Origin: Typhlomys cinereus
Taxonomy: Eukaryota > Chordata > Mammalia > Rodentia > Platacanthomyidae
Direction of reading: 5' to 3'
DNA: 64,000 nt
Assembly: GCA_023101885.1 (NCBI GenBank)
Contig: JALPQD010000293.1
Location: forward strand, 1,283,861 to 1,347,860
In this document: positions 47,975 through 59,279 of the stretch, one piece after another
How positions within the stretch are numbered: position 1 is the first letter of the stretch
Layout of the letters: each line of letters opens with the position of its first letter
The notes under the pieces: generated by a model
Told to the model about the DNA's origin: nothing
Databases searched by the model: none
The model's input: only the letters and a program-made list of their open reading frames with translations
Position numbers and translations under genes: made by a program

Positions 47975-48525
47975 CAAGACTTGTAGATGAACAGAGTTTT
48001 AATATCACAATTTCAAGATACATATATGAGATGGTTTAGTAGAAAATTATTGCAAGTTCATGATACCACTCAGCAGTATGCCTTTTCCAGTACAGCTCCA
48101 TGAATAAGTGCATTTATACTAGGAAATGTGAATCCATAAAACAAAGAGAGCAGCCTGTCATTTTAAGATAAAATGACTGAGATGAAACTTCAATTGCCTT
48201 GTGTGTTTTAACCCTTTTTCTTTCTCTTTCTGTGACAATAAACATAGTTGTGATTGCTTCTGTTTTATCAGATGTGAAGACGGAATGCCAATGAAGCATC
48301 AGACGTTATAACAGAAAGTGGGAACAAACACCTGGCAGGGATGTATGCTGTTTTTGCATACAAGACTCAATTCATGCTGGCAGTCCACATAAAACAAATG
48401 GGCTGTGGAGAAAGGCATTTGCTAGCAAGGTTCCTAGGATTTAAAATAGTCCTCATCTGAAAAGAAAATAACCACTTAATCCAAACATCAAAACTCCACT
48501 TTATATTTACTTATTTTGCTTTTTT
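47975..48525. other. Unique sequence, no gene recognised
   Basis: Nothing recognised. Confidence 0.4.
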
Positions 48526-48528
48526 CCC

Positions 48529-48668
48529 TCCACAGGGTCTTGCTGTTCAGTTGGTCTGCAATCCCAGAATGCAACATAGTCTAGACTCCGATCTGTGGAT
48601 ATCTTCATGCCTCAGTCTCCTGACACTGAGAGACAGGGCAAGGTGGGGCACCATGCCAGGTAGTTTTT
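48529..48668 (-). mobile_element. B1 SINE
   Basis: Plus-strand ACAGGGTCTTGCTGTTCAGTTGG, ATCTTCATGCCTCAGTCTCCTGACACTGAGAGACAGG and GGGGCACCATGCCAGGTAG are the reverse complement of a 7SL-derived B1 (GCC.GGCATGGTGG.GCAC, GGAGGCTGAGGCAGGA). A pyrimidine-rich run precedes it on the left, where a T-rich tail would be expected. Confidence 0.75.
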
Positions 48669-48669
48669 T

Positions 48670-50045
48670 TTATTCTCCATAAGTCAGAATGGCAAAGTAG
48701 ACACACTTCAACAAGTTAGATAAGAAGTTTTAATACTAAATTCATGCAAATAAGTAAATCCAGAAAAGATAAGGTGAAATGTACATAGCTTGACCCTTTC
48801 TGAAAGTCAATTAATGGAGATTAGGGAAGAGATCATCCATTTCATCAAGAGAAGTTCTTGGCCACACATCCATGTGTGAATGCATTCAAACATTCTTTTC
48901 AATATGAAGGGCTTCTGCAGGGGCTTAGCTCTTCCCTGATCTCCACTTAGCCATTGGAATGAAATCACAGAAGACCATTGTATTATTTGTAAAGGTTTCA
49001 AAGAAAAGGTAGAATTTCTAATATTTCAGTATTAATGGATCTTTCACAGTGTTGTTCTCAAATAAAATGAAAATCACAAAGATGAAACTGTCCAAACATA
49101 ATTGCCTGTCCTGGATACTTTTGTAAAATAGCTATGAGAAAATTTTATATAGAAAATTTTTAAAGATTTTATGTTAATTATTTCATCCTTCATTGTATTT
49201 CAAAAACATTTTCATAAAACACTATAAGACTTACAAAGATGAACACAAAGAGCAAAGAAAAAAATACATTCATGGATATCATGGAGTAAATCAAGAATTT
49301 AAGACAAAGAGGGCATGAAAGTACAAGTTGGAAAAGTTCAAAATAAACAAACGATGGTCAAATAAGCTCCGAATGTCTTCTATCCAAGAGTTGTCAGCCA
49401 CTCATCTAACAGTGAGTGTCCTTTGTCGCCTTTCTCTTGTCCCATCTGAAACCACCCCAGTGCAACTGTATCCTGATGACACCTTCACCCTCACTGTGTT
49501 TATGATCCTCGGTTAGTGCCCACAAGCACATGTCTTAAAAATGCATAGTTCAGCACGGATCTCCAGGAGCGTTCAAACGCCCCAGTGGCAACAGCCTGTT
49601 TGCCCTCACACGTATGATACCAAGAAGTCTCCGCCTCTGCTCTGGCGATCTGTGTGCTTCATGCCATAATTTATGGATCTGGTATTCTCTCGTGTTTCTG
49701 CTTCATATCTCATCCACTGGGGACCCACTGTAGTAATTTTCTTGAGTCCTCAAATATTCATGACAACCACTCACTCGTTTGGAAAAAGAAGTTCTGATCC
49801 TATTGTCTGTTTAAAAATCTGAAGCCTACAATCTTTGCTTTCATAGAATGAGATCAAAACCGTTGCAGTTTGCTGTCAGGGACTGGTTTTGAAACAAAAC
49901 AGCACTTTACTCGCCTTCACGGGCATTTGGTGTGTATGTTCCTGTGTCCACTAGACCAGAGGATCATTTGAACATACTACTTTCCCACTCCATGGGACAT
50001 CTTGCCTTTTCCACTCCGCTGGACCTGGCGTCCCATTCACATTTG
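48670..50045. other. Unique sequence, no gene recognised
   Basis: The 49370-49700 part is less AT-rich than its flanks, without an exon I can defend. Nothing else was recognised. Confidence 0.4.
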
Positions 50046-50046
50046 G

Positions 50047-50434
50047 TGCAGTTTGCCTGCATTGTTGCTGATAAATTCATGAAGAAATAGCTTAAAGCAA
50101 CAAGAGATTTTATTATCTCTTATGATTGCCTGATTATACTTGCTTGTCCAGCTTGGCGGGAAAGCCCAGACCAACGGCCGAGGGAACTGGCCATACCATA
50201 TCCACTTAATGGCCGAGAGAAGGACAACCTGGCCAGGTATACAGAAGGATGCTAACTTTCTTAGCCAGTTGCTTCCATTTTATTCACTTACCCGGGGACC
50301 AGTCTCACCCACTTTGGGCTGGTTTATTCCCATCAATCTTCTGCAGGTTCGCTCTGGACTTAACTACTAATTATTTACAAATATGCCCAGAACTTGAACC
50401 CTCAACTGTCAAGTTGACACCTGTATCTATGACG
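50047..50434 (-). mobile_element. URR1-like hAT element (copy 5)
   Basis: On the minus strand it starts near GTCATAGATACAGGTGTC, AACTTGACAGTTGAGGG and contains TGAGACTGGTCCCCGGGTAAG, AATAAAAT, and ends near CAACAATGCAGGCAAACTGCAC. The sequence AGAGATAATAAAATC carries an AATAAA (plus-strand TTTATT at 50109-50114). Confidence 0.63.
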
Positions 50435-50439
50435 AGCAC

Positions 50440-50620
50440 AAATATTATTTCTTTGGGAAGATTTTCTCAGAACTTTTTATCAGGTCAATTCTATTCAGAT
50501 GAGACTCATAAACCTCCGTGTTTCTGTCTTTCTGAGTGGCCTCATATAAGTGCAATTTTAGTATTCTTTGTAGAATTACATTTGTCTTCCTTACAGGGAA
50601 GACAAAGAGGATAAGAATCA
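50440..50620. other. Unique sequence
   Basis: Nothing recognised between the hAT copy and the microsatellite. Confidence 0.4.
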
Positions 50621-50621
50621 T

Positions 50622-50622
<1 letters not shown>

Positions 50623-50696
<74 letters not shown>
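50623..50696. repeat. Compound (CT)n(GT)n microsatellite
   Basis: About 20 CT units run directly into about 17 GT units with no interruption. Confidence 0.97.
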
Positions 50697-50699
<3 letters not shown>

Positions 50700-52405
50700 A
50701 TCATGTGCATGTGTATATGTGGGTCTTTTCTCTCATATTTACATTCCCACGCATCATCCCCATCATGAAAGCTTTTGACCTATAATATATTTCCAATAAA
50801 ATTTTGTTAAGTGAATGAAAAGCCATTGCAGTGATATAATGGATTAAGAATGATCACTGGTCAACTGCGTGAAATACAGATCCTGATTTTTGACACTGAC
50901 CTATTGTGAAAGAAACATATTATTTTTACCAGGATAAATTATCATTTGACAATTATCTAGGAGTAAATAAAATGACTAGAGACTGCTGTCAAATCCCACT
51001 AATAAATTTCCTACTGAACTGTGTGCTACACATCTATTATAAGATACAAATGGTATGGTTCCCACTTTAAATGTGAAAAAAAATTTGAGTTTATCCAAGA
51101 ATTGTTAAACCTGAACAGTAGGACTGAAGCTGAGTTGGTCTAACGCCCATGATTAAACTTCTGGGCTGTACAATACCAGCGATAGCTACAAGTCAGGGAC
51201 TTGCTTGGGGAAAGAGGCCCTAATTACTTTATTTAATGAAAATTATTTTCAGCTTCTTAATAAATTTGGGGACTTGTCCTCTGTATCAGACTTATTTTCC
51301 TTTCATTTCAAAATGCAAGGAAATAAATATGTTTCCATGTAAACATGCAACTTTTCAAATGTTAAAATCATGATATTGATTTCAAGCTGAGTACATTCAT
51401 TTTAAAGTACATTCTGACAGTAGCCAAAGTACAACAAGGCTCCCATGTTGAACATCCATTTCTTTGATTAAATTCCTCTTTTTAAAAAAAAAAATCAAAA
51501 GTACACATATTTTTATAAGAAAATACTGAAGAATATCAAGACGCCATAAAGGCAGAGTCTTATCATAAAAGATCTTTGGAAGGCAAGATGTGTAAATTCT
51601 AAAGAGGAAAACAGAATGTGGTTGAATGCTAATTAAAGACAGAAATTACACATGACTAGGGAACTGTGGGTGCTGGAAACATTTGATTGCAGGATGATAC
51701 TTGGACCAAATACCTGTCTTGCAATGATGGCCACTTGTGATTTACAATGACACGCATGAGCAAAACACAAAGTAGATGTGCATTAGTTTTACAGACTCAA
51801 CTGGGGGTGGGATCAGTATGAATTTTTACTGTGTCAGATCATGTTCACTTACTAATGAATAAATCTTGTTTAATTCCTCATGATTCTTTTAAGAAGAATT
51901 TGTTGGCAGACCACAGCTTTTCATTAGTTGCTGGAGCAGCACTGAGCACAGTTCACTATAATGATTGCACATCACACTGTGCATGTCACTGGTTCTATTC
52001 TGTTGGTTACTGGCCTAGTTTACATGAAGTAAGAGTTGTACAGGTATTACAAATTTGAAAAAAAATGGTCATTCTGTTTCAAATGACAGTCTCTGTCTGC
52101 CTTTAAATAATACAAAGCAATTTAATGTCCAATTTATAAAGAACTGAAAGGTCACATAAATGCCCTGCATACCTGGAAGAAAAAGGCAAGAAAAATGAAG
52201 GTTTGTAAGCAGCCACAGAATATTCCAGACCCTTAGATGCTGGACTCCAGTGTACAGGTGGCCTTTAGTGGAGCCTGATAGGTCTCTAAGACATTCCTTT
52301 AACAGAGATAATGGCTAGAACCTGGTAAGTTTCCATCAGTTTAGTGGAGCTGGTGCATCTTCTTTACCTTTCTAAACCCTCACATATATTTTTAATGGCA
52401 ACCTG
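50700..52405. other. Unique AT-rich sequence, no gene recognised
   Basis: A-runs lie near 51080 and 51484. Nothing else was recognised. Confidence 0.4.
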
Positions 52406-52409
52406 ATAT

Positions 52410-52613
52410 ATTTCTCTCATATATATATATGTATACACATACATATATATACACACATAAATATATACATATGAGAAAAAAGAAATGGATGGATGTCAGA
52501 GAAAAAATTGTAGTAGTTAGTTCTCTTCTTCCACAATGTATGTTTTCTCAGACTGAATTCAGATTGTCAGGTTTGTAAGCAGGTACCTTACACTCTGAAC
52601 TATCTCTGCCCCA
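52410..52613 (-). mobile_element. B2/B3-like SINE with AT/AC-rich tail
   Basis: Plus-strand ATGGATGTCAGAGAAAAAATTGTAGTAGTTAGTTCTC, TTCCACAATGTATGTTTTC, ATTCAGATTGTCAGGTTTGTAAGCAGGTACCTTACAC and TGAACTATCTCTGCCCCA are the reverse complement of a B2/B3 element in correct order. The tail is the alternating ATATATGTATACACATAC tract at about 52418-52472. Confidence 0.8.
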
Positions 52614-52689
52614 ACTATCATATTTATGCATGGAAAGAATAGCCATTTATAATCAATTTACAAAGGTATATGCCTTACAGTCATGACAG

Positions 52690-52850
52690 CGAAAAATAAG
52701 CAAGGCTTCAGGCCCTCCCTCTACTATAGCATCAGGAGGAATTCAGGAGAGTCCAAGTTGCCCTCTGACCGCCACCTGTGAATCATGGTTTTCTCTTTTT
52801 TTCTCGCTCTCTTTCTCACATGCATGCACAAATAAAATATTAAAATAAAA
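52690..52850 (+). mobile_element. B2/B3-like SINE, 3' part
   Basis: GAGTCCAAGTTGCCCTCTGACCGCCACCTGTGAATCATGG, CTCGCTCTCTTTCTCACATGCATGCACAAATAAAATATTAAAATAAA match the 3' half of B2/B3 SINEs (GTTGTCCTCTGACCTCCACATG.., CACACATGCACA.., A-rich tail). The head (about 52690-52735) is weak. It lies in opposite orientation to the SINE just upstream. Confidence 0.65.
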
Positions 52851-52914
52851 TTCAATTGGGGATTAAAAATTAATTATGAAAAAAGAGCAAATTTAAAACA
52901 TTAAAATTTGGAGA

Positions 52915-53360
52915 AACTGGCATAATTAATAATGTCCCATGGCATGGCTCATGAACTTATTTTTAGTTCAGTTAGTAACAAAGGACAGGATTAGATACAG
53001 TCGCCAACCTTTTCACGCATTAATGCCAGTGCAAATTAACTCCTACCACTAAAATTACTCCTCCTGTCTGTCAACCCTGTGAAGGGATGACTTACTGCAC
53101 TGAAGGCATAATTGTGTCTCCTTTTCTGCATTAAGCTGACACATAAAAATCAATATTAATTAAAAGAAGATCAAAACGCTCCTCATTATGCTATTTGGCT
53201 GTCTCTCCAAAATGGGGTTACCATTCATGACAGAGGCCCTGGACAATCTGCACTGAACAGTCCCTTTGCAAAATGATAAATGTCCATTTATCACTGATTG
53301 GGTTTAAGTAGATGTTTTGCTAAGAATAAAGACACTTATATTGTAACTCTTGCAAAAGAA
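52915..53360. other. Repeat-free block, possible conserved non-coding element
   Basis: About 450 bases with no repeat signal. It is rich in TAAT/ATTA core sites (GCATTAATGCC at 53018, CATTAAGC, CAATATTAATTAAAAG at 53150) and short runs of complex sequence such as CACTGCACTGAAGGCATAATTGTG. This is the texture of a developmental enhancer; conservation could not be tested. Confidence 0.3.
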
Positions 53361-53364
53361 CTTG

Positions 53365-54580
53365 GTGTCTGCTGCAATTATCATCTACACTATCTAATAC
53401 ACATGCACATATATGTGTATCAACATAAACATTTTATAAATCTATAAAATTTATAAAACATTATAAATCTACATCTTATAGTCAGTGCCACCAAAATATT
53501 CCTAATAGGAAAAAATTACTTCATAAGCCTACAGTTACTCTCTTATGCAGAATGTAGGAAGATATCAAAATTTATATTTATATTTTTATTTTGTTAGATT
53601 ATTATTCATTTACTGCAGTATAAAAATAATGATTGAGCATAATAAATGAAGCAAGGCAAAATTCTAATTTCAGCTTCCGAATTTTCCAGCACGTGCTGAC
53701 CTTGTGGAATCTCATGATTCTACACTTTTCCTTCCTATTTTTCCTACCATACTTTTTCCCTGCTAACTTTCCTGCTAATTTTCTCTACAAAAACCACAGT
53801 AACAAGTCCAGAGAGCATTGTGATCACTGAGGCCATTTAACTCAAGAACCGGACCCCAATCCACTCGAACCCACTGGTCATCAGGACCCAGAAATGAAAA
53901 CCTGGAATCTCCTTTGCCTCCCTGCTGGTTGACTGACAACTTTGTGGCCACCTGAGGTCTGGGCCTTAAGTGATGTGAGACAGTATCATGGTCATCAAAC
54001 TCATTCTTGTGACCTTGGTTTGGATAATGCTAGATTTTATTTACATGTCACTAATAAGTTGTATACCTCCCACAAACAGACAAAAGAAAAAGAAAGAAGA
54101 TATTGTGGTCTATTAATATTAATTACTTTTCTCTCCTCTGCCATGTTGGCTTTAGTGGCTCCAACTCAGGTGGACTGGTTTTGGAGCGGACATCTTACTT
54201 TCTGTGTTTTCTTACTGGCCCGTTTGTTAATTACTTTGAATCAGAGACAAAGCTATCAGTGTCTAATTTAATGTTACCAATTTATGCTCAAAGTAGAAGA
54301 AAATGAAGTAAAGCATAAATCTTTTTCTAAATGTTACAGAGAAAAGGAATTTACCTTCAAGAATACTATGGAAGTACATGTTATTGCATGTATGCATAGG
54401 AAGGGGAAAGATTCAATTCTGAACATAGTATTACTTAAACATATAGCATGTGGACGCTATAGTCAAATGTTTTGGTTGTAGCATAACCATTCTAGTTCTT
54501 GGTGTTCTAATCTCGAATGGTGCCATGATACAAATAATCCTGATGATGCTTCAGAATTCAGATGCATTTTCAAAATGTGG
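53365..54580. other. Unique sequence, unassigned; no gene recognised
   Basis: The 53680-54300 part is moderately complex and has overlapping frames (53942-54271 and 54103-54306) without domain resemblance. It could be an old transposon or LTR remnant, but I have no positive evidence. Confidence 0.3.
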
Positions 54581-54586
54581 CAACTT

Positions 54587-54782
54587 CAGGCAAGGGAGAT
54601 GGCTCAGTAGGCAAAGTGTCTGCTTGCAAACTGGATGACCCGAGTTCAATATTTGGAAACCCTAGTGGTGGAAAGAAAGAGGTGACTTCTGAAAGTTGTA
54701 CTATGAGCTTGACATGTGCCTCTGACATGAAATGCAAGTGCAGGCCTTTTCTGCCCCCTCTCAGATAAACGAATAACAGAAA
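54587..54782 (+). mobile_element. B2-like SINE
   Basis: Head AAGGGAGATGGCTCAGTAGG (A box TGGCTCAGTAGG), ACCCGAGTTCAATATTTGG (B-box region), then ACATGTGCCTCTGACATGAAATGCAAGTG and TCAGATAAACGAATAACAGAAAA. The A-rich tail continues into the (GAAA)n tract. Confidence 0.82.
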
Positions 54783-54897
54783 AAAGAAAAAAGGGAAGAA
54801 AGAAGGAAGGAAAGAAAGAACTAAGGAAGGAAGATGGAGAGACAGAGAAAGAAAGAAAGAGAGAAAGAGAGAAAAAAAAGAGAAAGAAAGAAAGAAA

Positions 54898-54969
<72 letters not shown>

Positions 54970-54988
54970 AAAAGAAAGAAAGAAAAAA
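54783..54988. repeat. (GAAA)n microsatellite grown from the SINE tail
   Basis: GAAG, GGAA and GAAA units. From 54844 to 54988 the plus strand is purely purine for 145 bases. Frames through it encode only Lys/Glu or Phe/Leu/Ser low complexity. Confidence 0.95.
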
Positions 54989-54989
54989 T

Positions 54990-56395
54990 AGAAAAGCAAC
55001 AATTGCTACTAGTAATGAATGATAAGAGGCAGTCTTACACCCACAATCATATGCATAGCACCTTTCCACCACATTGGGTGTTTCTACATTCTCATTTACA
55101 AGAAAAAGAAATACAATTTTCTAAGATCAGGGGGAAAAATCTAATGCGCCCCACATAGCCCATAACACTGACTTAGCAATGCCGTATAAAAGGTGTTAGT
55201 CTGTGCTGCAGCTTGCTTCGAAACTGGAGAAGGAAGAATGCACAGGGAAATGATTTCGAAAATGAACCATATTCTCATTCTAGAAGAGATGGGAAACTGA
55301 ATCAGAATGCTGAATGTTCTTAAAGAAGGCGTGGCTCATCCTCCATGAGAAGACGTGGCTGCTGCTTATGGGAACCGAGTCCAGGGTGCTCCCTACCACT
55401 TGCTTTGGTTGCTTTTGATATAAACAGCTTTAAGCAAATTGACCTGATTTCTCTCCAAGAGCTAATGAGCTATGTACTTAAAGTTACGGAAAATTTCAAA
55501 ATGTGCCCACTCTACTAATAGAATCAATGGAAGTTGCTAATGAAGGGTGGCAAACTAAATCTAGGGAACTGGTCAGCATTTTCTTGTGTGGTTGATGGTG
55601 AAAAAATATTTTCAATAAAGCAATTTCTTAATTCAGCAGTTTGTAAGCTAAGAAATGGGGAAGGGAAGTAGGGGGACATCTGCAGAAAGACAGCTCCTAA
55701 TCAGCATCAAATAATCAGTTCAAATGTGAAATGTTCTTATCACATTTCCCAGAAATCTAAGAGGTCAGTTCTGAGATGAAAAGGTACTTATCACTTCATA
55801 AAAAGACAAAGACAGTTTTTAAAGAACTGAGCTTTGTCTTTCTACTGGAATCTCATCTCTCCCCACAGATAAGGCAACTTTAGAATTCTTGCTCCCTTCA
55901 AAATGATAATCTGTCTCTGGTGGAAGCCAGAATTGACTGCTTTGTTCTAAATTTTATTCAAAAGCAAAGCTTGTGATAGCATCTCTCCAGGAATTACACC
56001 TTTGAGAGAGAATGCAGATAAACAAAATAGAAGTAGCTCCTCCCAAGTGAAGTCACCACACACCCACTAGCTTTACAGCTAATTTTAGCTCCAGATTGTG
56101 CTCAAATCAGAGGGGAACACAAACTGGATTCTACAGAAGCTGTAACTGTGTGGGGCTAGAAAGGGTACCATACTTACTTCTCTTTATAATTATTGTTCCA
56201 TCTTTCATAATTCTTGAAAACATTTCTAATTCCACTTAAAGACCTGAGCTAGCCAATTTCAAAAGGTATCACTTGTAAAATTACAAGCTGGATGTGCTCG
56301 GTGGGTGTGTAAGTAAATATGTAAGTGTGGGCGTATGCAGATATGTAGGGGAGTGCATATGAGGCTAGAGGCTGACATAAGCTATAATTGTTCTT
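54990..56395. other. Unique sequence, no gene recognised
   Basis: No repeat family or exon was recognised. Confidence 0.4.
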
Positions 56396-56429
56396 CACCT
56401 TATTTTTAAAGAAATTGATTGATTATTTG

Positions 56430-56560
56430 TTTATTTGTTTGTATTTATTTATTAAGACAAGAGGCTGGCACACACAAGCCAGAATCAGCTTCTGCAAATC
56501 AAACTCAGGTGTCCAGGGTTCACAGCAAGTGCCTCATGTGCTCAGCAATCTCGCCTTATT
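56430..56560 (-). repeat. Degenerate tRNA-derived SINE fragment
   Basis: Plus-strand TTGTATTTATTTATTAAGAC (tail), GAGGCTGGCACACACAAGCC, AAATCAAACTCAGGTGTCCAGGG and AGTGCCTCATGTGCTCAGCAATCTC read as the reverse complement of a B2-like head and body. Low identity. Confidence 0.45.
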
Positions 56561-56564
56561 TTTG

Positions 56565-56772
56565 GAGATGAGGTCTCTCACAGAATCTGGTGCTTACCAA
56601 TTCAGTTAGGCTAGACAGCCAGCAAACTCGGATTCGCCTCTATGTCCACCTTCCCAGGTGGGATTACAAAGGAGCTCTGCTGAACCTGGGTATTTCTGTG
56701 GGTGCCCGAGATCCAAATTCAGGTTCCTGGTGCAGAAAACACTTTCCTTACTCAGCCATCTCTCCAACCCCA
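56565..56772 (-). mobile_element. B3-like SINE
   Basis: Plus-strand TCAGTTAGGCTAGACAGCCAGCAAACTC, GTCCACCTTCCCAGGTGGGATTACAAAGGAGC, GCCCGAGATCCAAATTCAGGTTCC and CTTACTCAGCCATCTCTCCAACCCC match the reverse complement of B3 from 3' to 5' end. Confidence 0.82.
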
Positions 56773-56774
56773 AG

Positions 56775-57685
56775 TAGGATCTTTATAATCAGAAGAATTA
56801 TATATGTTAACTATAATGGCAATAATAAAATAAACAATTTCTTAGTTAGTTTCCATTACTTTAGAGGTTAAAAAAATCCAGACTAATAATTCCAAGAAAG
56901 AAATACTTATAATTTTTTTTCTTCAAAAACCTTAATATTGGAAGAAAGAAACATGAACAGATGTAGGGGACTAGAAGATACCTCTCAGAAGTGCTCTCTA
57001 GAATTGGTAATGTTGCTCATTTCATGCTATGTGAAATTTTTTTCTATTAATAACAATAATTGTTGTAGTGCAGCCACATCATTAAAACATCAATGTGTGT
57101 TGTCATTTGTTAAGAATCTATCAATTTTGCATTGCCATCTTTGTTGTACTGTACCCTTTCTATTGATCATTATAAAACTGTTTAGCCCATTATCTGGGTG
57201 ATAAAATTGAGGTTGTGGCTATTTAAATAATATCCGCAAAGGAAAATTCAAGTTGAGAGCTGTTACCTATTTAATCAATTGTCTGCAGAGAGGTTTGAAA
57301 TTATGAATAGATAGATCTAACTGTGGAGTAAGTTCTATGCAACTGAAAAGTGATTGATCTTTTCTTGATATATAGACAAAAATGCCACAAAACAAAGAAA
57401 CAAAAATCACAAAACGAAAATACAGGTAGCACACAGTGGTACTGGAATAATTTGCTTCTGAAATTGTGACCATAATAAATCATGAAGAAACAAAAGACAA
57501 CTTAAACCTAAGCTTCAGAGGGAAACACTTGAGCACTTGACATTGACTTTGTCACCTCTCTGACCCCATCTGCCTCTTGATGGAAAATGAGTGTGGGGGA
57601 ATGGTCCCCCAAGTGAGGGTGCCTCCAGAAATAGGAACCCAGTCCCAGAGGGTAGATGGAGTTCCATTCCATCCCTAGTCAGCTA
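56775..57685. other. Unique AT-rich sequence, no gene recognised
   Basis: Nothing recognised. Confidence 0.4.
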
Positions 57686-57689
57686 CAGC

Positions 57690-57865
57690 CTTAAACAAGA
57701 TGCTAAATTCCCTGAACCTCTGAGACTCATGTCATAAAATACAAATGACAATAGAATTTGTGACACAGGGTGTTTGTAAGTTTAAAAGGATTCCACGGGA
57801 GTGAAGGACTGGCCTAGTGTGAGGCTCACAACAGGTACTCAGTACAACATGGACATTTTTGTATT
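57690..57865 (+). repeat. MIR-like SINE fragment
   Basis: GCTAAATTCCCTGAACCTCTGAGACTCATGTCATAAAATACAAATGACAATAG, AGGGTGTTTGTAAGTTTAAAAGG and CTCACAACAGGTACTCAGTA follow the MIR order (TAACCTCTCTGAGCCTCAGTTTCCTCATCTGTAAAATGG.., GGGTTGTTGTGAGGATTAAA, GCACATAGTAGGTGCTCAATA). Confidence 0.7.
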
Positions 57866-57869
57866 TATA

Positions 57870-58665
57870 TCCATCTTGCCAGGATTCAAAGGAAATGTCT
57901 TCCCCTTCTGCATACTTCTGCATACGTGCAGCTGCGAGGACATGCTGTCTGTTTTACCTTCTCTTCCATGTGAGGCTGTGACCAATCTAATAGGCAGGGG
58001 GGTCTCCTTTTACTCTTTTATTGCCCTTATTTGTTCCATCACCTCAGAATTAATAGATGATGGCAGCAAATAGCTGAATTTCTGAGTTTGGCTTTCAGCT
58101 AGATGCTTCTTTCCACCAGAGGGCGGCAGTGAGTCACATCCCTTCTGAGGTTCCTAACAATTCTGAAATGAGAATGCATTTCAAGGACAGAACCACATTT
58201 CCCTCCACTCCCACAATTTCTGCAGAGGGTTCATATAGAAAATAAGAAAGACTATTCCAAGAGATGATCAATATCTTGTTGTGGAAGATAGATGGAGGCA
58301 GTGTGCTGGAAGCAGAACTTAAAAAAAAAAAAAAAAAAAAAAAAGGAAAGAAAAAGAAACAAACAGGAATGAGAATTGCCGAGAACTCAGGTAGCTCCTT
58401 GGACACAGTAATTCAGACTGTTCATCTTTCTCGAGGGAATCGAGGAGGGAAAACCCCAGAAAGCAGGTTCACATGCAAAAAATTAGCTTAACCAGTATGC
58501 TTTCTTCATTTAATAAAGGACACCTTATCAGTTGCAGTAAAGAAAGCAGGTCAGATAGAATGGGAAACATATGCACAGGATGAGACACTGACCATGCCTT
58601 AGATATCCGGTTTCACAGCCTCTAACTTGTTGTTTGTTTGCTTTCCTGCTTTTTTCATTTGCATG
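57870..58665. other. Unique sequence with a 24-base poly(A)
   Basis: The A-run at about 58321-58344 is followed by AAG-type purine units. I could not identify an inserted element or processed pseudogene upstream of it. Confidence 0.4.
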
Positions 58666-58669
58666 ATTT

Positions 58670-58790
58670 TTAAGACAAGGTCTCATTGTGTAGTAAGGCT
58701 GATCCTGAAGTCACAATATTGCTGCCTCTTTCCTGCCAGGTCTACAAGAGTCTACTGCCTGCCAGCTATTACATATTTTCCAGAATCTTT
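58670..58790 (-). repeat. B1-like fragment, old
   Basis: Plus-strand TTTTTAAGACAAGGTCTCATTGTGTAGTAAGGCTGATCC, CTGCCTCTTTCCTGCCAGG resembles the reverse complement of a B1 3' half (GAGACAGGGTCTC..TGTGTAGCCCAGGCTG). Diverged. Confidence 0.45.
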
Positions 58791-58847
58791 CCTGGTTGTG
58801 ATGCTCAATAATGCCAATCTGACAGAATCAAAGAACACCTAGATTTG

Positions 58848-59165
58848 GGCGTTTGGGCATGATTTTGAGAGGTTACCTTGTCAGGTTAATTTAGGTGGAA
58901 AGACCCCACCCTACTTGTGGGAGGGACCATCCTATGCCTGCAGTGCTGGATCAAATAAAAAGGAGACAGTGAGTTGAGCAGCAACATTCGTCATTTTCTG
59001 CTGCTGATGGTAGATGAAACGTATCCACCTGCCCCAGGCTCCCGAAGCCTTCTCCATCGAGATGGACTACACTGTTGGACTGTGAGTCAAATAAATCCTT
59101 TCCTCCTTCAATTGGAGCACTTGGGGTATTTTATTGTAGCAACAGGAAAAGTAACTAACACATTG
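58848..59165 (+). mobile_element. URR1-like hAT element (distinct subfamily)
   Basis: GGTTAATTTAGGTGGAAAGACCCCACCCTACTTGTGGGAGGGACCATCC, ACACTGTTGGACTGTGAGTCAAATAAATCCTTTCCTCC and GGTATTTTATTGTAGCAACAGGAAAAGTAACTAACAC match the central and 3' parts of rodent URR1 as I recall them. It differs from the five-copy family but shares its layout. No coding capacity for transposase. Confidence 0.72.
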
Positions 59166-59279
59166 GTGTTAATTTACTTGATGTATTCTTGGCAGTGCAG
59201 ATGGAAATGAGAATATTAGCCACACAGGAAAACTAGACTGGAGCAGAGAATGTTTCCAGTTGGCTTTAGGTCCCAAGTA

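Noticed and set aside
54646..55072. Long Phe/Leu/Ser and Lys/Glu ORFs
   Set aside because: Translations of the (GAAA)n microsatellite.
58319..58350. Poly(A) as the tail of a processed pseudogene
   Set aside because: No recognisable mRNA-like sequence upstream and no convincing TSD.
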